Shown here piece by piece: positions 10,280 to 22,644 of a stretch of DNA of 64,000 bases. The notes under the pieces are model-generated. The model did no database searches. It had not been told where the DNA came from and saw only the letters and a program-made list of their open reading frames with translations. Both the position numbers and the translations under genes were made by a program. Numbering within the stretch: position 1 is the first letter of the stretch; each line of letters opens with the position of its first letter. The stretch lies in the NCBI GenBank assembly GCA_037976565.1, contig CP137674.1, positions 10,057,587 to 10,121,586 on the forward strand, written 5' to 3'. Source of the DNA: Mesocentrotus franciscanus. Taxonomy: Eukaryota; Echinodermata; Echinoidea; Camarodonta; Strongylocentrotidae.

Positions 10280-13200
10280 AGTACATCATCATCTTTATCA
10301 ACCACTCCCAGACCCAATCCTGGGGATGTGAAGGAATTTGATTTCAGATTCCCTCAGTAAGTATTCTTGAGCACCTCAATCAGTACCTTTTATTCTTATC
10401 TTATACAGTAACTATTAAATTATTCATACCCCTTGTAAATTTGATGCTTTTTGTGTGTTTTTCGTAACTCAAGAATGAAAGGTGAACTGGTTAAATTATG
10501 GCCTTTGTTGAATACATTTAGATGTGAGCTTTAATATGTCACATTTTCAAGAAACGTAAATTGGGCCAAAATCAATTTTTCACAAACCTAAAAAATACAA
10601 AACTTGGTAAGGGTATGAATAATATAGAATATAGTTGCTAACTGTACATGTACAGTTTATGTATGCTATGTGTTTTAATACCATCAAGTCTTTTCAGCTA
10701 GTTTTACATTTTTGTTATTTTGTATAATGTTATGTTGTTTTATTTGAATGTGGTGTTCGAGCATATCAACATCAAGCTGCTTGGGACCACACCTCCAATG
10801 TATTCATTATTCACGTCTCTTTGTATACATTGATTTACGAAAGATATAACCTGTATGCAGTTCTAACCTCAAAAGGTTGTCTGATGTTGGTCCCAACTGT
10901 ATGTTGTCTAAAGTTATGCGAAATGTGGGTGAACAAAATGATTAAAATAACAAAAAATTAACCCAATAGCATTTATAATATCTCAAACAAATATGAATGA
11001 TAATTATTGGTGTTGTATGTAGAAAAACAACAAGTATTGAAGAATCACCCCCCCCCCCTCCCCACTCATGTATTTCTTTCCATTTCACCATCTAATTATC
11101 ATCTTTCGTTCTTTTCATGGCAGGAATCAGAAGAAGAAATACAGTGTGATGCAATTCAACAGAAATGACAATGTGAACCTCTCCAAATGGAAGCAGGTAT
11201 TGATAATGGGTTAAGAGTACAGTAGTGTTGTATCAATCATCATTTCCAAACCAGTTTGTGTTCTTATAATTTGATTATCCTCATTTACATTAAGAAAATG
11301 TTATTATTCATGCAAAATAAGCACCAATGTGCTTCAGGCACATCCCTGTATTCACAATATGAAGAATGAACTTGAATTGAACTGATGACAGTGCTGAACA
11401 GAATAATAACCATTCTTTTTTTTTTTTTTTTCCTTTTTTTTTTTGGGCAGGCGGGGTTGTCAGCACTCTTTGGCACCGAGTACAATGAATAGTAATGAAC
11501 TTTCTATCCTCTCATCTTTTATTTCCTATCCTTCTGCCTCCCCCTCTCTCTTTCTCTCCCCCTCTCTCTCTCTTTTCTACCCTTTGTCAATGTGAAAGAC
11601 ATATTTATCATTTTGTGTTTACATGCTTACATATTTAATTGTCAAAATTTGTTGGTTAGCAAGTTCTGCATTGATCTTCATTGACAAATCCATATACTAT
11701 TCAGTCCTAACTGTCGATCATTCCTCCTTCAAATTAATAACAATTGCTTTTAAATAGGTTCCTCACATTCTACTTAATCTATCATAAGAATTGAGAATCA
11801 ATGAGACGTTCTCATATATATACTAGATGTATTGTATAATTTTTATTTTATATGTATGTCTATATTTTTTGTAAAATGTGGAACAAATAAAACTTGAAAC
11901 TTGAAAACATTAACCAGGCAAAGATGGAGAGAGAAAACAACAAGATCTTTCTATCCTCTCATCTTTTTATCCTATCTTTCTACCTCCCTCCTCTCTCTTT
12001 CTCTCTCTATCTCTTTCTCCCCCTCTCTCTCTCCCTCTCTCTCTTTTCTACCCGTAGTCAATGTGAAAGACATATTTATAATATGTGTTTACATGCTTAC
12101 ATATTGAATTGTCAAAATTTGTTGGTTAGCAAGTTTTGCATAGATCTTCATTGACAAATTCATATAGAGTACCAAAGTGTGACGTCATACGGGCCAAGTC
12201 GTCAAGGTTGCTAGTTCCAAACAATTTTGTGTTAAACAATGGTGTGGTGATCACACCAGCCCCAAACATTGAATCCACCCTGCTCCAGGCCGTTGCTTGA
12301 TTTCGCATTGAACCTCATGCGCAGGCTCTGTTGTTTAGAACCAGTAACCGGGACGACGAGCTTGTATGACGTTAGCACTTTGGTACTCTATACTATTCAG
12401 TCCTAACTGTCAATCATTCCTCCTTCAAACTGTATTACTACAAGGCAAGGATGGAGAGAGAAAACAACAAGATCCACTACAAGACAGAGCTGGACGACCT
12501 ACCTAAGTTTGGGGAGGGGAGTGAATTTGGTCGAGAGAGGAGAGAGGTAGCAAGGCAGAAGAAGTACGGGATCATCGCCCAGAAGTACAAAGAGGAAGAC
12601 CAGCCTTGGATTCTCAAACAGGGAGGCGCTGATGGCAAGACGGCTAAAAAGTAAGCAGATCTGTACATTTTCTGACTTCTTTTTTTTTACTTTTTGCATC
12701 GTAAACAGTGCCAATTGTGATTAAATACATGGCTGGATTATTGATAATATTAGCTCCTAAAAAGATGTATAATTTTCTTCTTCTTATCTTCTTCTTATTA
12801 GGTCGTCAAAGAAGTATAATTTTCTTCTTTTTATTGATAGTTTTCTTCAAAAAAGGAATTGTTATTCTAATCTAATATAAATGCTTATATGAAAATCAAT
12901 CTAAGCTTTAAATTTGCTGCATTTGCCAGGGGGTGAAAGAGGTGTAGGTTAGAATAAACGAGACTGCAGCAATTAAAGGGGAAGTCCACCCTGATATTTA
13001 GTTGGTTTTAATAAAAGCAGGAACACGAGACAAATTAGTAAAAGTTTGACCAATATCAGATTAAAAATAGGAAAGTAATGAATTTTTGAAGTTGTCATCA
13101 TTAAAACACAAATTGGCAACTCTGTGACATATCTCCTCTCCAATTTGCTCTGTACAGAAAATTTTGTAAACTTTCATTTTCTTAGTTTTTGATGAGAGAA

Positions 13201-16200
13201 TAAAATTGTTTCATACAGGGGTTGTATAAAAACATATTTGCAATGATTACATTCAGGGTGAATGTATGATTGAAAATTTTCCTATGGGAAAATATAGATT
13301 TTTAAAGTTTTTTAGTATTAAAGGGCACACAGGAGGGGAGCTCGCAAGATATGTCACAAAGTTCCCGATTTTGTGTTTGATTGATCACACCTTCAAAAAT
13401 TCATAACTCTCTTATTTTGATTGGTTTTTGCTCAAACTTTCACTGACCTGTTTCTCTCATTTTTCTACTTCTATTAAAACCAACTTAATATCAGGGTGGA
13501 CTTTCCCTATAAAGACATTGGAGCAGTGAATGATTCAACGTCCAAAATCTATAAAAGAGCTCTCGAATGTGCAAGACCTCGTTCAGATATGATGTGACAA
13601 AACCGCTGCGTTTTTTAAAATGATGTTGCACAGTTACCATTCATTTCATGTTACAATACAAGTAGAAAAACGGCAGCCTTCTTATTTTTGCGGTCGTTTA
13701 CTGCATCATATCTGAATGAGCCTTATCAATTCCTGATAGTAAATCTCACTTTACCACCGCAAAGCTCCTTTGAAAAAAAATACATTACATGTAAAAGAGA
13801 GCTGTCACTATTTTATCCTCTCCTTAATCCTTCTGATACTGTTCTTTTATGTTTATCTCACACTTCTGGGCCCCGTCTTTTTAATATCAAGAGTTACGAT
13901 TGATCCAAATCAATCGCAAGTCCTCCAATCAATCGCAAGTTTGCAGTCCCCTATATCTTATGTACATAGTTGCGATTGATATCAAAACAGGGCCCTGATT
14001 TTCAATATTTTGAAACTCCTCTCTCCGCATCACCTGCTAAAGTCTTAAATTTTGATGCAGGTATCGTGGAAGGAAGGAGGGCAGGATAAATGAGAACTCG
14101 AGCTACTTCATCCTCTCTCAGCTAGCTGACGGGACGTTTGAGGCGTACCCGGTAGACTCCTGGTATAACTTCATAGCGATGCAGTCCTATAAGACTCTAA
14201 ATGCAGAAGAAGCAGAGGAAGAGTTTGGCAGGTACATTTAACATGCTGATCAAAGCATTCGCTCCAGCGAAATGTGCTCTTTATTTCATCAAAGAGATAT
14301 GATTGGGTTAAGGTTGCATATAGCTTTTTAGATTTCATATAGGTGTGGGTTAGGGTTACAGTCCAGTCAGACGAACGAGACTATCAGAACAATAACAGAC
14401 CAAACATAACATTACATGACCCTTAATTGCTAAGCATCAGTCCTCTTTTGGAGATGGTTCATGGTCGATGGCTGATATATTAGGGCTATGTACATGTATG
14501 TGTACTGTTTGGGCCAGGGTTGAAGCTAGTTATTCGGGTAATGAAGGAAATTGACTTCAGAGCATTTGTTGCGGTATGATAACATGCAGAACATTCATAG
14601 TATTAAATACAGTAATCTACTGTGCAGTTAACTGATCTCTGAGAAGTGACTAACTTTTGTTTATAAGTGGCCCAAACATTGTGGAGCGGTGCGTGCAGCG
14701 CTTTGTAAACACAAGGAAAAGGTGCTATATCAAATATCTTTTGATTGATTGATTGATTGATTGAAAGAGATATGATTGAATTAAGGTTGCATATGGCTTT
14801 TTAGATTTCATATAGGTGTGGGTTCTGTTTACAGCCTAGTCAGATAAACAAGACCATCAGACCAATAACAGACTAAACATAACATTACATTAATGATTAC
14901 CCTTAATTGCCAAGCATCACTCCTCTTTTGGAAACGGTTCATGGTTGATGGCTGATATATTAGGGTTATGTACATGTATGTGCAATGTTTGGTACAGGGG
15001 TGAAGTTAGAATTTCAGTTAATGAAGGAAATTGACTTCAGAGCATTTGTTGCCTTATGATATATTGCAGAACATTCATAGTAATACAGTAAGCTACTGGG
15101 CAGTAACCCTAAAGGAACACTTAATTGAGAACACCATATCAAATCATGGAACCCTTCCCCTTTCCTACCCTGTTCTGATAGGCTTTCAATCAGCTGATTA
15201 ATACCACATAAAATAACTTGTTTAATCGTCATAAATTAGATGCCTATATATTTGTGTACTTTTTCTATGTGTTAACTTTGTGTGTTTGACAGGAGAGACA
15301 AGACAATGAATTACTTCTCGGTCATGGTACAGAAGAAACTCAAGAAACAAGATGAAGAAGAGACCGAGGAAAAACCATCAAAATCAAAAGGCTCAGATCT
15401 GGTAAGATTAATTGATGTATTGTTATCCCCTCGCCGACGAAGTCGGAGGGGATATAGAAACGCCGCTGTCCGTCCTTCCTTCCTTCCTTCCTTCCTTCCT
15501 TCCGTGCGTCCGTCCGTTCGTAACAAATTTGGTTTCCGATCAATAACTTCAGTAATGTTTGACGGATTTTAATGAAGTTTGATATGAAGGTACATGGTAT
15601 CAATATACAGGCTAAGTTCGATTTCGGGGTATGTAGGTCAAGGGTCAAAGGATATAGCTCATTAAATATGCAAAAAAATACACATCCGGTTTCCGATCGA
15701 TAACTTCAGTAATGTTTGACGGATTTTAATGAAGTTTGATATGAAGGTTCATGGTATCAAAATACAGGCTAAGTTCGATTTCGGAGTATGTAGGTCAAAG
15801 GTCAAAGGTCAAAGCTCATTAAATATGCCAATCTGGTTTCTGTTCGATAACTTTAATAATTTTTGACGGATTTTAATCAAATTTGATATGAAGGTACATG
15901 GTATCAAAACACAGCCTAAGTTCAATTTCCAAGTATGTAGGTCAAAGGTCATAGCTCATTAAATATGCGAATCTGGTTTCCGATCGATAACTTTAGTAAT
16001 GTTTGACGGATTTTAATCAAATTTGATATGAAGGTACATGGTATCAAAACACAGCCTAAGTTTGATCTCGGAGTATGTAGGTCAAAGGTCATAGCTCATT
16101 AAATATGCAAATCTGGTTTCTGTTCGATAACTTTAATAATGTTTGACGGATTTTAATCAAATTTGATATGAAGGTACATGGTATCAAAACACAGCCTAAG

Positions 16201-19200
16201 TTCAATTTCAGTATGTAGGTCAAAGGTCATAGCTCATTAAATATGCGAATCTGGTTTCCGTTCGATAACTTTAATAATGTTTGACGGATTTTAATCAAAT
16301 TTGATATGAAGGTACATGGTATCAAAACACAGCCTAAGTTCGATTTTGGAGTATGTAGGTCAAAGGTGAAAGGTCATAGCTCATTAAATATGCAAAAACA
16401 CCTAATTATATATGTGAAAATGTGGTTAACTTCCTTGCCTAGTAATATAATAGTATAGTCTAATGGAGGTAACTTGTTCTGACGTATATAGGCCATTTGT
16501 ACCTTGCGAGGGGATGCTACGCTTTGCGTTGACTTTTCTAGTTACATTTTTTTTCTGAATTTTTCAAGATTTCTTTATCTATTAGCAGCCTAGGCAAATT
16601 AGTGAAGAAGCAAACAGACCAGTTCACAAATGTATAAAATATAAAAAGTGCCCCTGTTGTTTTCAATGGCATTTCTGTTGGGGCAATGTGCCCCCTTCTC
16701 CCCCATCAGTTAGCAAAAAAGGGGAAGGGGAGGGGGTGGAAAAAGTAAAAGAGTATTTCTTGATATATCTATATACTACTACTACTAATAATAATACATA
16801 AGATTTGTAAGGCGCCAAATCCACTTGACAATCAAATGCTCAAGGCGCAACTTGTGCAAAAGATGAAATACATGATAAGTAGACAAAAGTACAATAGGAA
16901 AGGTACGGACGTGAAAGGTAATGGTAATCAATTATAGGCTAAATCAAACAGATATTTCTTTAGATTATTTCTTAACACTTCACCAGAACTGCTATTTTTA
17001 ATCTATTGAGGGAGAGTATTCCATAATGAAGGTTTGCTCCCCCCACTTTGTGTTAAGTAAGCCAGAGTTCTGAGAACGTAGCTGTCTAGAGGGAATGTAA
17101 TGCTTGATCAAGCCAATGTTGTACTGCCGAGCAAAGCCATGTACACAGTGAAATAATAACAAAAAAATCTTGAAAACACCTGTTCTTCTACAGGCAACCA
17201 ATGGAGTGATGTACTAACAAAAGCAGGGAAACCTTCATATTAAGCAGATCTTTTCCATTTGTAAAAATTCTGTAAAAAACTTTGTAATTTTCAGACCCTA
17301 ATGGAGGATGATTACTTCTTATCATCAGGGGAGGAGATAGAGGATAGTGATGATGATGATGATGGACGGGGTAAGTCTGATCTTCTTCATGGTACCTTGG
17401 TACTTGGTAGGATTCATCCCTGCAAATCCAGTGAGTGCTGGTAATGCCTGCTGGAGATAAAAATCAGGGTAGTTCCAGTGTACATAGGTACCTAGTAGGA
17501 TGTATGCCTCCCAATGAGGTGTCGTAGTCGAGTGGTTTTAGCACTTGACTTGAAATGCAAAGGTCATGGTTTGATCCCCGGCATGGCACTTACGTGTTTT
17601 GGCAAGGCATTAATCTACATTTGCCACTCCATACCCAGGGAAGAATGGGGACCTGGTAGGATGAGGAAAGCCTTTGTGTTAGTAATAGCCAAAGCAAAGA
17701 GAAAGTAGGTTTACTGAGTTCCTTAATCTGTTTAACATTTGAAATACCCAAGTGTGGTTTAAGGGCAGACTTAGAACTTATCTATTGTATTAATGTTTCT
17801 AAGAGAGTCGGGGAGGCTATTCCGTATGTTCACGTTCACTCTATGTTTTTGTCAGAATAGGAGGAACAATAAAGAAATTCTTTTTACATGATCAAACATC
17901 TCTTGTTGGTCTGTATGCAGTGAGTAATTCATTTAAATAAGAGAGAGCTAGTCCATTAAAACATTTATCATTGACATTTGAAAGACAAATTAGTACTACT
18001 CATCTATTTTTCCATTTAGTTCTTGTCTTGCACTTTGTTTGATTCTTTAAAAATAGTTTTCCGGTCATTACCAGAACTAGGATAACCTGTAACACTATCC
18101 TTGCTCTCAAGATATCATATTTTCAAAGCAGATTGTATATATTTAGTGATGAAAATGCTAATGTGTGTCTGATAAAAATTTAAAAAATTGCATTACAGGG
18201 AAATCCAAGTCTAAGAAGAAGGGCAAAGGCAAGGGCAAGACGATGGCTAAGAAGAGACCTAAGAAGAAAGATGTAGATAGTGAAGCAGAAGAAGAGAGTG
18301 ATGAAGGAGACTTTGACGGCAGGGAGTTTGACTACATCTCAGAACAATCCAGGTGGGTGTAAACCATAGAAAAAAGGTTTCTTTTTCTGTTATCAGGACA
18401 ACTAGCCTTAAGACAATTAGGTCCAGACAACCAGCACCACTCCTCTGGACAACAGCTGTCTGGGAGAATTACCCCGTGGACAACTGTTTTAAAGACGGGT
18501 GTGGTAGTTTTCGATAATTCCAAAACAGACTTATTTGATGAATACTTGAAGGTAGTTTTTTTCCGGGGGTTAGTTTTCTAGTCCTAGGTAATTGTTGTCT
18601 GAGGATACTTGAGGTAATTTTAAGGGGGTAGCTTACAGGGGAAGGGGGGGGGGGTACAGTAGACTTGACCGATGATGATATTCTGGGAGGTAGGTGTCTC
18701 CTGGGACCCGATTCACAAAGCCTTTTTTCAATGACAAATTACAAAAATCAGTGAAAAATCTGCTGATAACCAATCAGAACCAAGGATTTCACTAGCTTAT
18801 AACTGATGACAAGTCTTGTGAAATGGGGCCCTGTTGTGCGAACAAACAATCAGAAAAGAGAAACAACTATTGTATGCTATTATTAATACTGAACCCATTG
18901 CCTTCAGGAACCAGATGGCTTCTGTGCCAAGCCTATGCAAGTGACATTGTTCACTAGTCATTTGGTCAAATTCATATTTCATTACCTTTCCTCTCCTTCA
19001 GTGATGATGATGAGATGGAGTTAGCAAAGACAGACATCAAGGGTTTGGATCAAGAACTCCAACAATTAGAAGAAGAAGAGGAGGAAGAAGAGGAAGAAAA
19101 AAAAGATGACAACAAAGAAACCAAAGAAGGGGACAAACCGAAAGATTCCAAGGATAGCAAGGACAAGAAAAGTGATGGTGAGTTCTTGATATGTTCTCTG

Positions 19201-22200
19201 TTTTTCAATCGTTTGATATTTAAAGCTAATCTTGAGCTCTGGTATGGAAATCGTATGTCCAGAGAAAATTACTATGATTTATTCTGGATTGTTTATCCTG
19301 CAGTAGATTGGTTGTTTGAACCAGTGAAATAAAAACCATTTAACAAAAACTTACTGGGCATCATCTTCGATAAAAACCACAACTCCCATTTGCACATAGT
19401 GACCTGTGTCAAGCGCATCATGGTGTCGGGCCTACTTAACCAGATTTCCTTTTCTTTCTATGCTCATTACTCAGCCACTATACATTTTCTACCCAAATTG
19501 TTTGGCACATGTCATATATTTGTAATCTTGAACATTCAGTGTAAGTTTTGTTGGATTCTGTGAGAATTTATTTTCTATATTTACCAGAACTCAAGTTTAT
19601 CTTTAAATTCAACTGTTGTTCTAAATTTTTTACATACTTCCAGATTAGATAAACTGGTGTTAAAAGTTTGCCCAGTACAGGATCCCATGGGCAGTGAGGT
19701 CAAAGTTCACTCTTACTAGACCTGGTAGAATCCACATTTAAAGATATGATCGAGTCCTGGTAAAGAGTGAAAAGAAGAACAAAAGTGATAATTTGTGAGC
19801 TTTTTCCTTAGTTTGTAGAAATGTCCCACTGAAAAGGATTTCTCTTCAACTACCTTCATATTCAAACAATCACAAGAAAAAGCTGAAAAGTTTAGACCAA
19901 ACTCTTACGACACATTTACCCATTCCTGTGTGCAGTGCATGTGATTTTTCAGCAAGATCAAGTCGATTTCTTTTCATTGTGATCATTCCAGCCCCTCACC
20001 AAAAAAGGGTATTTTTTGTGATGCATGTAGAAAATTAATGTAACTCCCCCTCCTCCTCAAAAAACCAAAACCAAACACACATTCTTCTAGCACGGCTCCT
20101 GGTAATATATACTAGAGTACATCATTATTCTTTCCTGATTGCTATTCAACAATGAGATGTCCAACAATCCTGTATGCACAACATTCGAATTCATGATTAT
20201 ATTAATCATCTCACTTTTTGATATTTCTTATTGCTGTAGAGAGTAGTTCAGAGAGCTCAGGATCAGACAGTGATATTGATGAGAAGAATATTCACTCTGC
20301 TATGCTCCTTCAGGTAAAGGCCATGGATAATTTCTTTATGTGTTCTATTATATGCTAAAGAGTCTTGAAATTCAGTGTTTTAGGAAAAATTCTCTGTATT
20401 TTACTCTATTTTACCTCCAATATACATATATGCACAAATTTTGGAATGAAATTTGTAAGATTATTATTTTCTCAAAAATGTGGAGAGTGAAATACATGTA
20501 AGTTTTTGTTTAGCAAACAAAACAATGATAAAGCTATAAAATGCAGGTTTCCAAATTAGCAATAAGCATATCAATCATAAATATTGCAGCATTTGGCTGT
20601 ATTTTTAATTTCACTGCACACCAATGCCCCCTTAGTGCCCCGTGTATCATAGTGAACTAGACCATATTGAATGTATACAATGATGATCCGTTTCTTCCTT
20701 ATATTTCAACTTGGTAATGTGTTCAGAAGAAGCATGGTCAAAGATCAAAAGAGAAGACCCCCTCCAAGTCAGGAAGCGGAAGCCACAGTAGATCACAGAC
20801 TCCCACCGTACCAGACAACAACACTGTTACAGACTCTACGTTATCAGATGCAGCTACGAAACTTGAAAACAAAGGTATGTAGAACTATCCAATTCTTTAT
20901 GAATTTGAAAAGAGGACATTGAGAGTATTAGGAAATGACTAGAAAGGTGGTTTCATGCAATAGATTTGTAATTATTCGTTATCATCCTCATCACCATCAT
21001 CATCACCATCATAATCATCATCATCACCACCACCACCACCATCATCACCATTGGGAACATCATCATCATCGTCACCATCGCTATCATTGTCATCCTCATC
21101 ACCATCATCACCATCATCACCATCACCATTACTAACAATTTCATCATCGTCACCATCACTATCATTATCATCCTCATCACCATCACCACCATCATCACCA
21201 TCCCCATCACCATCATCATTATCATCACCAGTGTTATCATTATCATCATCATCATTATTACGTAATACATGTATATTTATGCTTTTTTCCAATGTCACGA
21301 CTCTCGTATGATTTTATGTACATTTATGTGACGTATACGCCTAAGTGTTTATCAATTATCTTGTATTTGTAACTACATTGTATTTTGTTTATGTGCTGCC
21401 AGTGGAGGCCAATTTTCTATCTTTTGAATATGGATCAATAAAAGAATCTATCTATCTATCTATCATTATCACCACTATCACCATCATCATCATTATCATG
21501 TAACATGGATTTTATTGTGTAATTGTTGATATTTATCACTAATGTTATTTTCATTATTATTGATATTGTTATCAGATGTGTCAAGCAAGAAGAGGGCGAA
21601 CCCCACGGATTCACCTGCTACCAAGAGACCAAGGACAGAGAGCCCTGTTCCTGGATCATCATCAAACAAGACACCATCAGGGTAAGAGACCTTTTATACA
21701 AAATACAAAAGTTTTAATAAAATCTTACTTGAAAAACCTTTTTCTTTAATAACAGTTCACACTAGGATGAGGCACTCATTTGGATTCTTGTTTTTTCTCT
21801 TTTCACCTTGACCTTCCTTGGGCACCTTGTAATAGAAGTTCAAGATCATGGCGATAGGTATTCCGTCTCCCTTGTGCATTCTCTTATCAAATTACTGTTC
21901 TAATTTCCTCTGAAAAGGGGCATTTTTAACTCGTATGTTTTTATGAATCTGTCCAGGATGTATTAATTTGAAAAAAGTGTAGGGTTTCAGAGTACACAAG
22001 TACATTAACTCAATATTTAAAATTTCGTATGGGACACAAGATCTTCATCTATATTCAGGTGTAAATAAAAGTATTATCAAATTTTGTGAAGGCTCATTAT
22101 ATGTGTATGTTGTGATGAAACCTCCTTTAATAAACAGGGGTGCTAGTTTACAGGCACAATCCTGAATTTAGGCCTTGGCAATTGTTTTTATGCCATATTT

Positions 22201-22585
22201 CATATTGCAGGCATTTCAAGGGTACAAAATAGCTCATTTGAGATAATTTTCAGGACCTTTCATAAATTCTGTCTGGCATCTATGAATGAAGAAGAGAAAT
22301 ATTTTGCATCCAATTTTTTGACATGGGGGAAAATGTTAAACTGTCCCTTTAAACTTTTTGCTCTCTGCTCTGTTTACATCCATGTGCAGTCACGTCCCCC
22401 TGACCGAGGAGGAGGTCAAGCGATACCTTATGAGGAGACCCATGACCACCAAAGACCTACTGGTCAAGCTCAATCCCAAGAGAACTGGACTTCCCAAGGA
22501 ACAGATTGAGACTAAGCTGGCCGAGATCTTGGACAAGCTCGCGCCAGAGAGAGAAAAAGGAGAAAAAGATCTACTGGTTTATTAG
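10280..22585 (+). CDS. GTF2F1: Transcription initiation factor IIF subunit alpha (TFIIF-alpha, RAP74), lacking only its first exon
   Basis: Subunit of TFIIF, which binds RNA polymerase II with RAP30 in the nucleus and supports initiation and early elongation. Exons: 10280-10356, 11124-11196, 12445-12650, 14061-14231, 15293-15401, 17295-17370, 18199-18352, 19002-19177, 20240-20313, 20727-20874, 21576-21681, 22390-22585. All junctions are GT/AG and phases chain without a break (1566 nt, 521 residues plus stop; the human protein is about 517). The N-terminal RAP30-dimerisation domain spans exons 1-5 (KKYSVMQFN, EDQPWILKQ, SYFILSQLADGTFEAYPV, NAEEAEEEF). A long acidic and lysine-rich linker follows, then a C-terminal winged helix (LTEEEVKRYLMRRPMTTKDL) ending at TAG 22583-22585. 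The start-codon exon must lie upstream; the first exon seen begins in phase 0 with STSSSLSTTPRPNPGDVKEF. Introns hold many transposons. Confidence 0.96.
11915..11947 (+). pseudogene. Duplicated fragment of the start of GTF2F1 exon 12445-12650
   Basis: About 33 bp match the acceptor side and first codons of the downstream exon (AGGCAAAGATGGAGAGAG, then AAAACAACAAGATC, against exon 12442-12475), then diverge into CT-rich intron sequence. It keeps an AG acceptor but has no matching donor, so inclusion would disrupt the frame. I read it as a by-product of the tandem duplication. Confidence 0.8.
12165..12390. mobile_element. MITE with TAGAGTACCAAAGTG ends, in GTF2F1 intron
   Basis: The left TAGAGTACCAAAGTGTGACG and right inverted GCACTTTGGTACTCTA are terminal repeats with a shared TGACGT/ATGACGT segment. 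The duplicated segment at 11690 lacks the element and reads CATATACTATTCAG, so the insertion is directly visible, with TATA on both sides as the probable target duplication. The termini are related to those of the long hairpin at 24422-24818. Confidence 0.85.
12977..13508. mobile_element. ~530-bp MITE with AGGGGAAGTCCACCCTGATA ends
   Basis: The left AGGGGAAGTCCACCCTGATA and the right inverted TATCAGGGTGGACTTTCCCT form inverted repeats that extend about 40 bp (GTTGGTTTTAATA and TATTAAAACCAAC). The flanks are TTAA on the left and ATAA on the right, possibly a decayed TTAA duplication. No coding capacity. Confidence 0.8.
13575..13724. mobile_element. Foldback MITE, CTCNTTCAGATATGATG ends, copy 1
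   Basis: GACCTCGTTCAGATATGATG at the left is answered by CATCATATCTGAATGAGCC at the right, with inner arms around ACCGCTGCG and CGGCAGCC. A related foldback lies at 23289-23485. Confidence 0.7.
13868..13995. mobile_element. Short foldback MITE with GGGCCC ends
   Basis: GGGCCCCGT at the left and ACAGGGCCC at the right are inverted, with internal ATCAATCGCAA copies in both orientations. It belongs to the group of small foldbacks here that begin with GGGNCC followed by a short phrase. Confidence 0.65.
14291..15106. repeat. Direct duplication of ~340 bp (offset 473) in GTF2F1 intron
   Basis: The segment 14291-14632 is repeated at 14764-15106, starting AAAGAGATATGATTG and running through GGTTGCATAT, CATATAGGTGTGGGTT, ATGGCTGATATATTAGGG and CAGAACATTCATAGTA. 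The copies have diverged by substitutions and small indels. Between them lies a SINE-like tail ending in (GATT)n. Confidence 0.88.
14665..14763 (+). mobile_element. SINE 3' tail with (GATT)n
   Basis: GCAGCGCTTTGTAAACACAAGG followed by AGGTGCTATATCAAATATC and a (TTGA)n run resembles the 3' tail of tRNA-derived SINEs. I cannot see a tRNA-like head. Confidence 0.5.
15425..16542 (+). mobile_element. Helentron-like non-autonomous element 1 (in GTF2F1 intron)
   Basis: It starts with a hairpin (ATCCCCTC...GAGGGGAT, 15425-15453). A (TCCG/TTCC)n stretch follows (15468-15520), then six tandem units marked by GACGGATTTTAAT at 15561, 15718, 15865, 16005, 16145 and 16283 (periods 157, 147, 140, 140, 138). 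At the right end GCGAGGGGAT repeats the 5' arm in inverse, then ACGCTTTGCGT forms a hairpin, and the element ends CTAGT with T outside both ends. These are the hallmarks of Helitron/Helentron-derived elements (HINEs). Four units carry exact AGGTCAAAGGTCA (15792, 15939, 16079, 16217). Confidence 0.82.
16785..17230. repeat. Probable dispersed repeat, family unknown
   Basis: It begins with a (ACT/AAT)n run, then ACATAAGATTTGTAAGGCGC. Similar wording (AATATATGAGATTTTTTAAAGCTCTAAATGCACT) occurs at about 59710-59750. The motif GGGAGAGTATTCCATAATGAAGG resembles GGGGAGGCTATTCCGTATG at 17810. I infer a dispersed element but cannot set its ends. Confidence 0.45.
17516..17705 (+). mobile_element. tRNA-Ser-derived SINE
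   Basis: The head GGTGTCGTAGTCGAGTGG resembles the D-arm/A-box of a tRNA. GACTTGAAATGC reads as an anticodon loop with TGA (Ser), and GGTTTGATCCCC is a B-box. The body CGTGTTTTGGCAAGGCATTA and ACATTTGCCACTCC is shared, inverted, with 37908-38165 and, more distantly, with the SINE at 60287. It is too degenerate for a functional tRNA. Confidence 0.75.
18703..18831 (+). mobile_element. Foldback MITE, GGGACCCGATTCACAAAG ends, copy 1
   Basis: GGGACCCGATTCACAAAG at the left and CTTGTGAAATGGGGCCC at the right are inverted. The interior CAATGACAAATTACAAAAATC and CTGATAACCAATCAGAA is the reverse complement of the copy at 61337-61482. Confidence 0.8.
19224..19602 (+). mobile_element. TTAA-target MITE family C, copy 1
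   Basis: TTAA at 19220-19223 and 19603-19606 brackets a 379-bp element. The termini are AGCTAATCTTGAGCTCTGGT and, inverted, AGATAAACTTGAGTTCTGGT. The second copy is at 62377-62689 in the same orientation. It begins 46 bp after a GTF2F1 exon, and the exon's open frame accidentally runs into it. Confidence 0.87.
20975..21260. repeat. (CAT/CAC)n microsatellite, ~285 bp
   Basis: Almost uninterrupted CAT, CAC and CGT trinucleotides in a GTF2F1 intron. They create His-, Ser- and Asp-rich open frames on both strands that are not genes. A shorter (CAT/TCA)n and (TCTA)n tract follows at 21448-21500. Confidence 0.95.
21300..21465 (+). mobile_element. Non-LTR retrotransposon 3' end with (TCTA)n tail
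   Basis: TTGTATTTGTAACTACATTG, GTGCTGCCAGTGGAGGCC and ATGGATCAATAAAAGAATC lead into a (TCTA)n tract. This is the typical layout of a LINE 3' UTR with a microsatellite tail. No coding part is present. Confidence 0.6.
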
Positions 22586-22644
22586 AGAACATTCCAAGTA
22601 GTGAACAGTTCTAGGTTGATGTTTCAATGGACATTGATGGGAGG

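Larger units (their letters stand above)
11500..12440. repeat. ~445-bp intronic tandem duplication in GTF2F1
   Basis: The segment from TTTCTATCCTCTCATCTTTT through CTATTCAGTCCTAACTGTC at about 11503-11735 recurs at 11948-12430. The second copy is interrupted by a MITE (12165-12390) and then runs into the real exon at 12445. A fragment of that exon precedes the second copy, at 11915-11947. CT-rich microsatellite tracts are included in both copies. Confidence 0.85.

Noticed and set aside
11894..12154. 86-codon open frame starting MKLENINQAKMERENNK
   Set aside because: It crosses the pseudo-exon and a CT-rich tract; only its first codons resemble a real GTF2F1 exon.
15311..15526. Minus-strand frame with RTDGRTEGRKEGRKEGR
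   Set aside because: It is antisense to a GTF2F1 exon and to the (TCCG/TTCC)n run of the Helentron-like element.
20935..21311. His-rich, Ser-rich and Asp-rich open frames
   Set aside because: Products of the (CAT/CAC)n microsatellite in a GTF2F1 intron.
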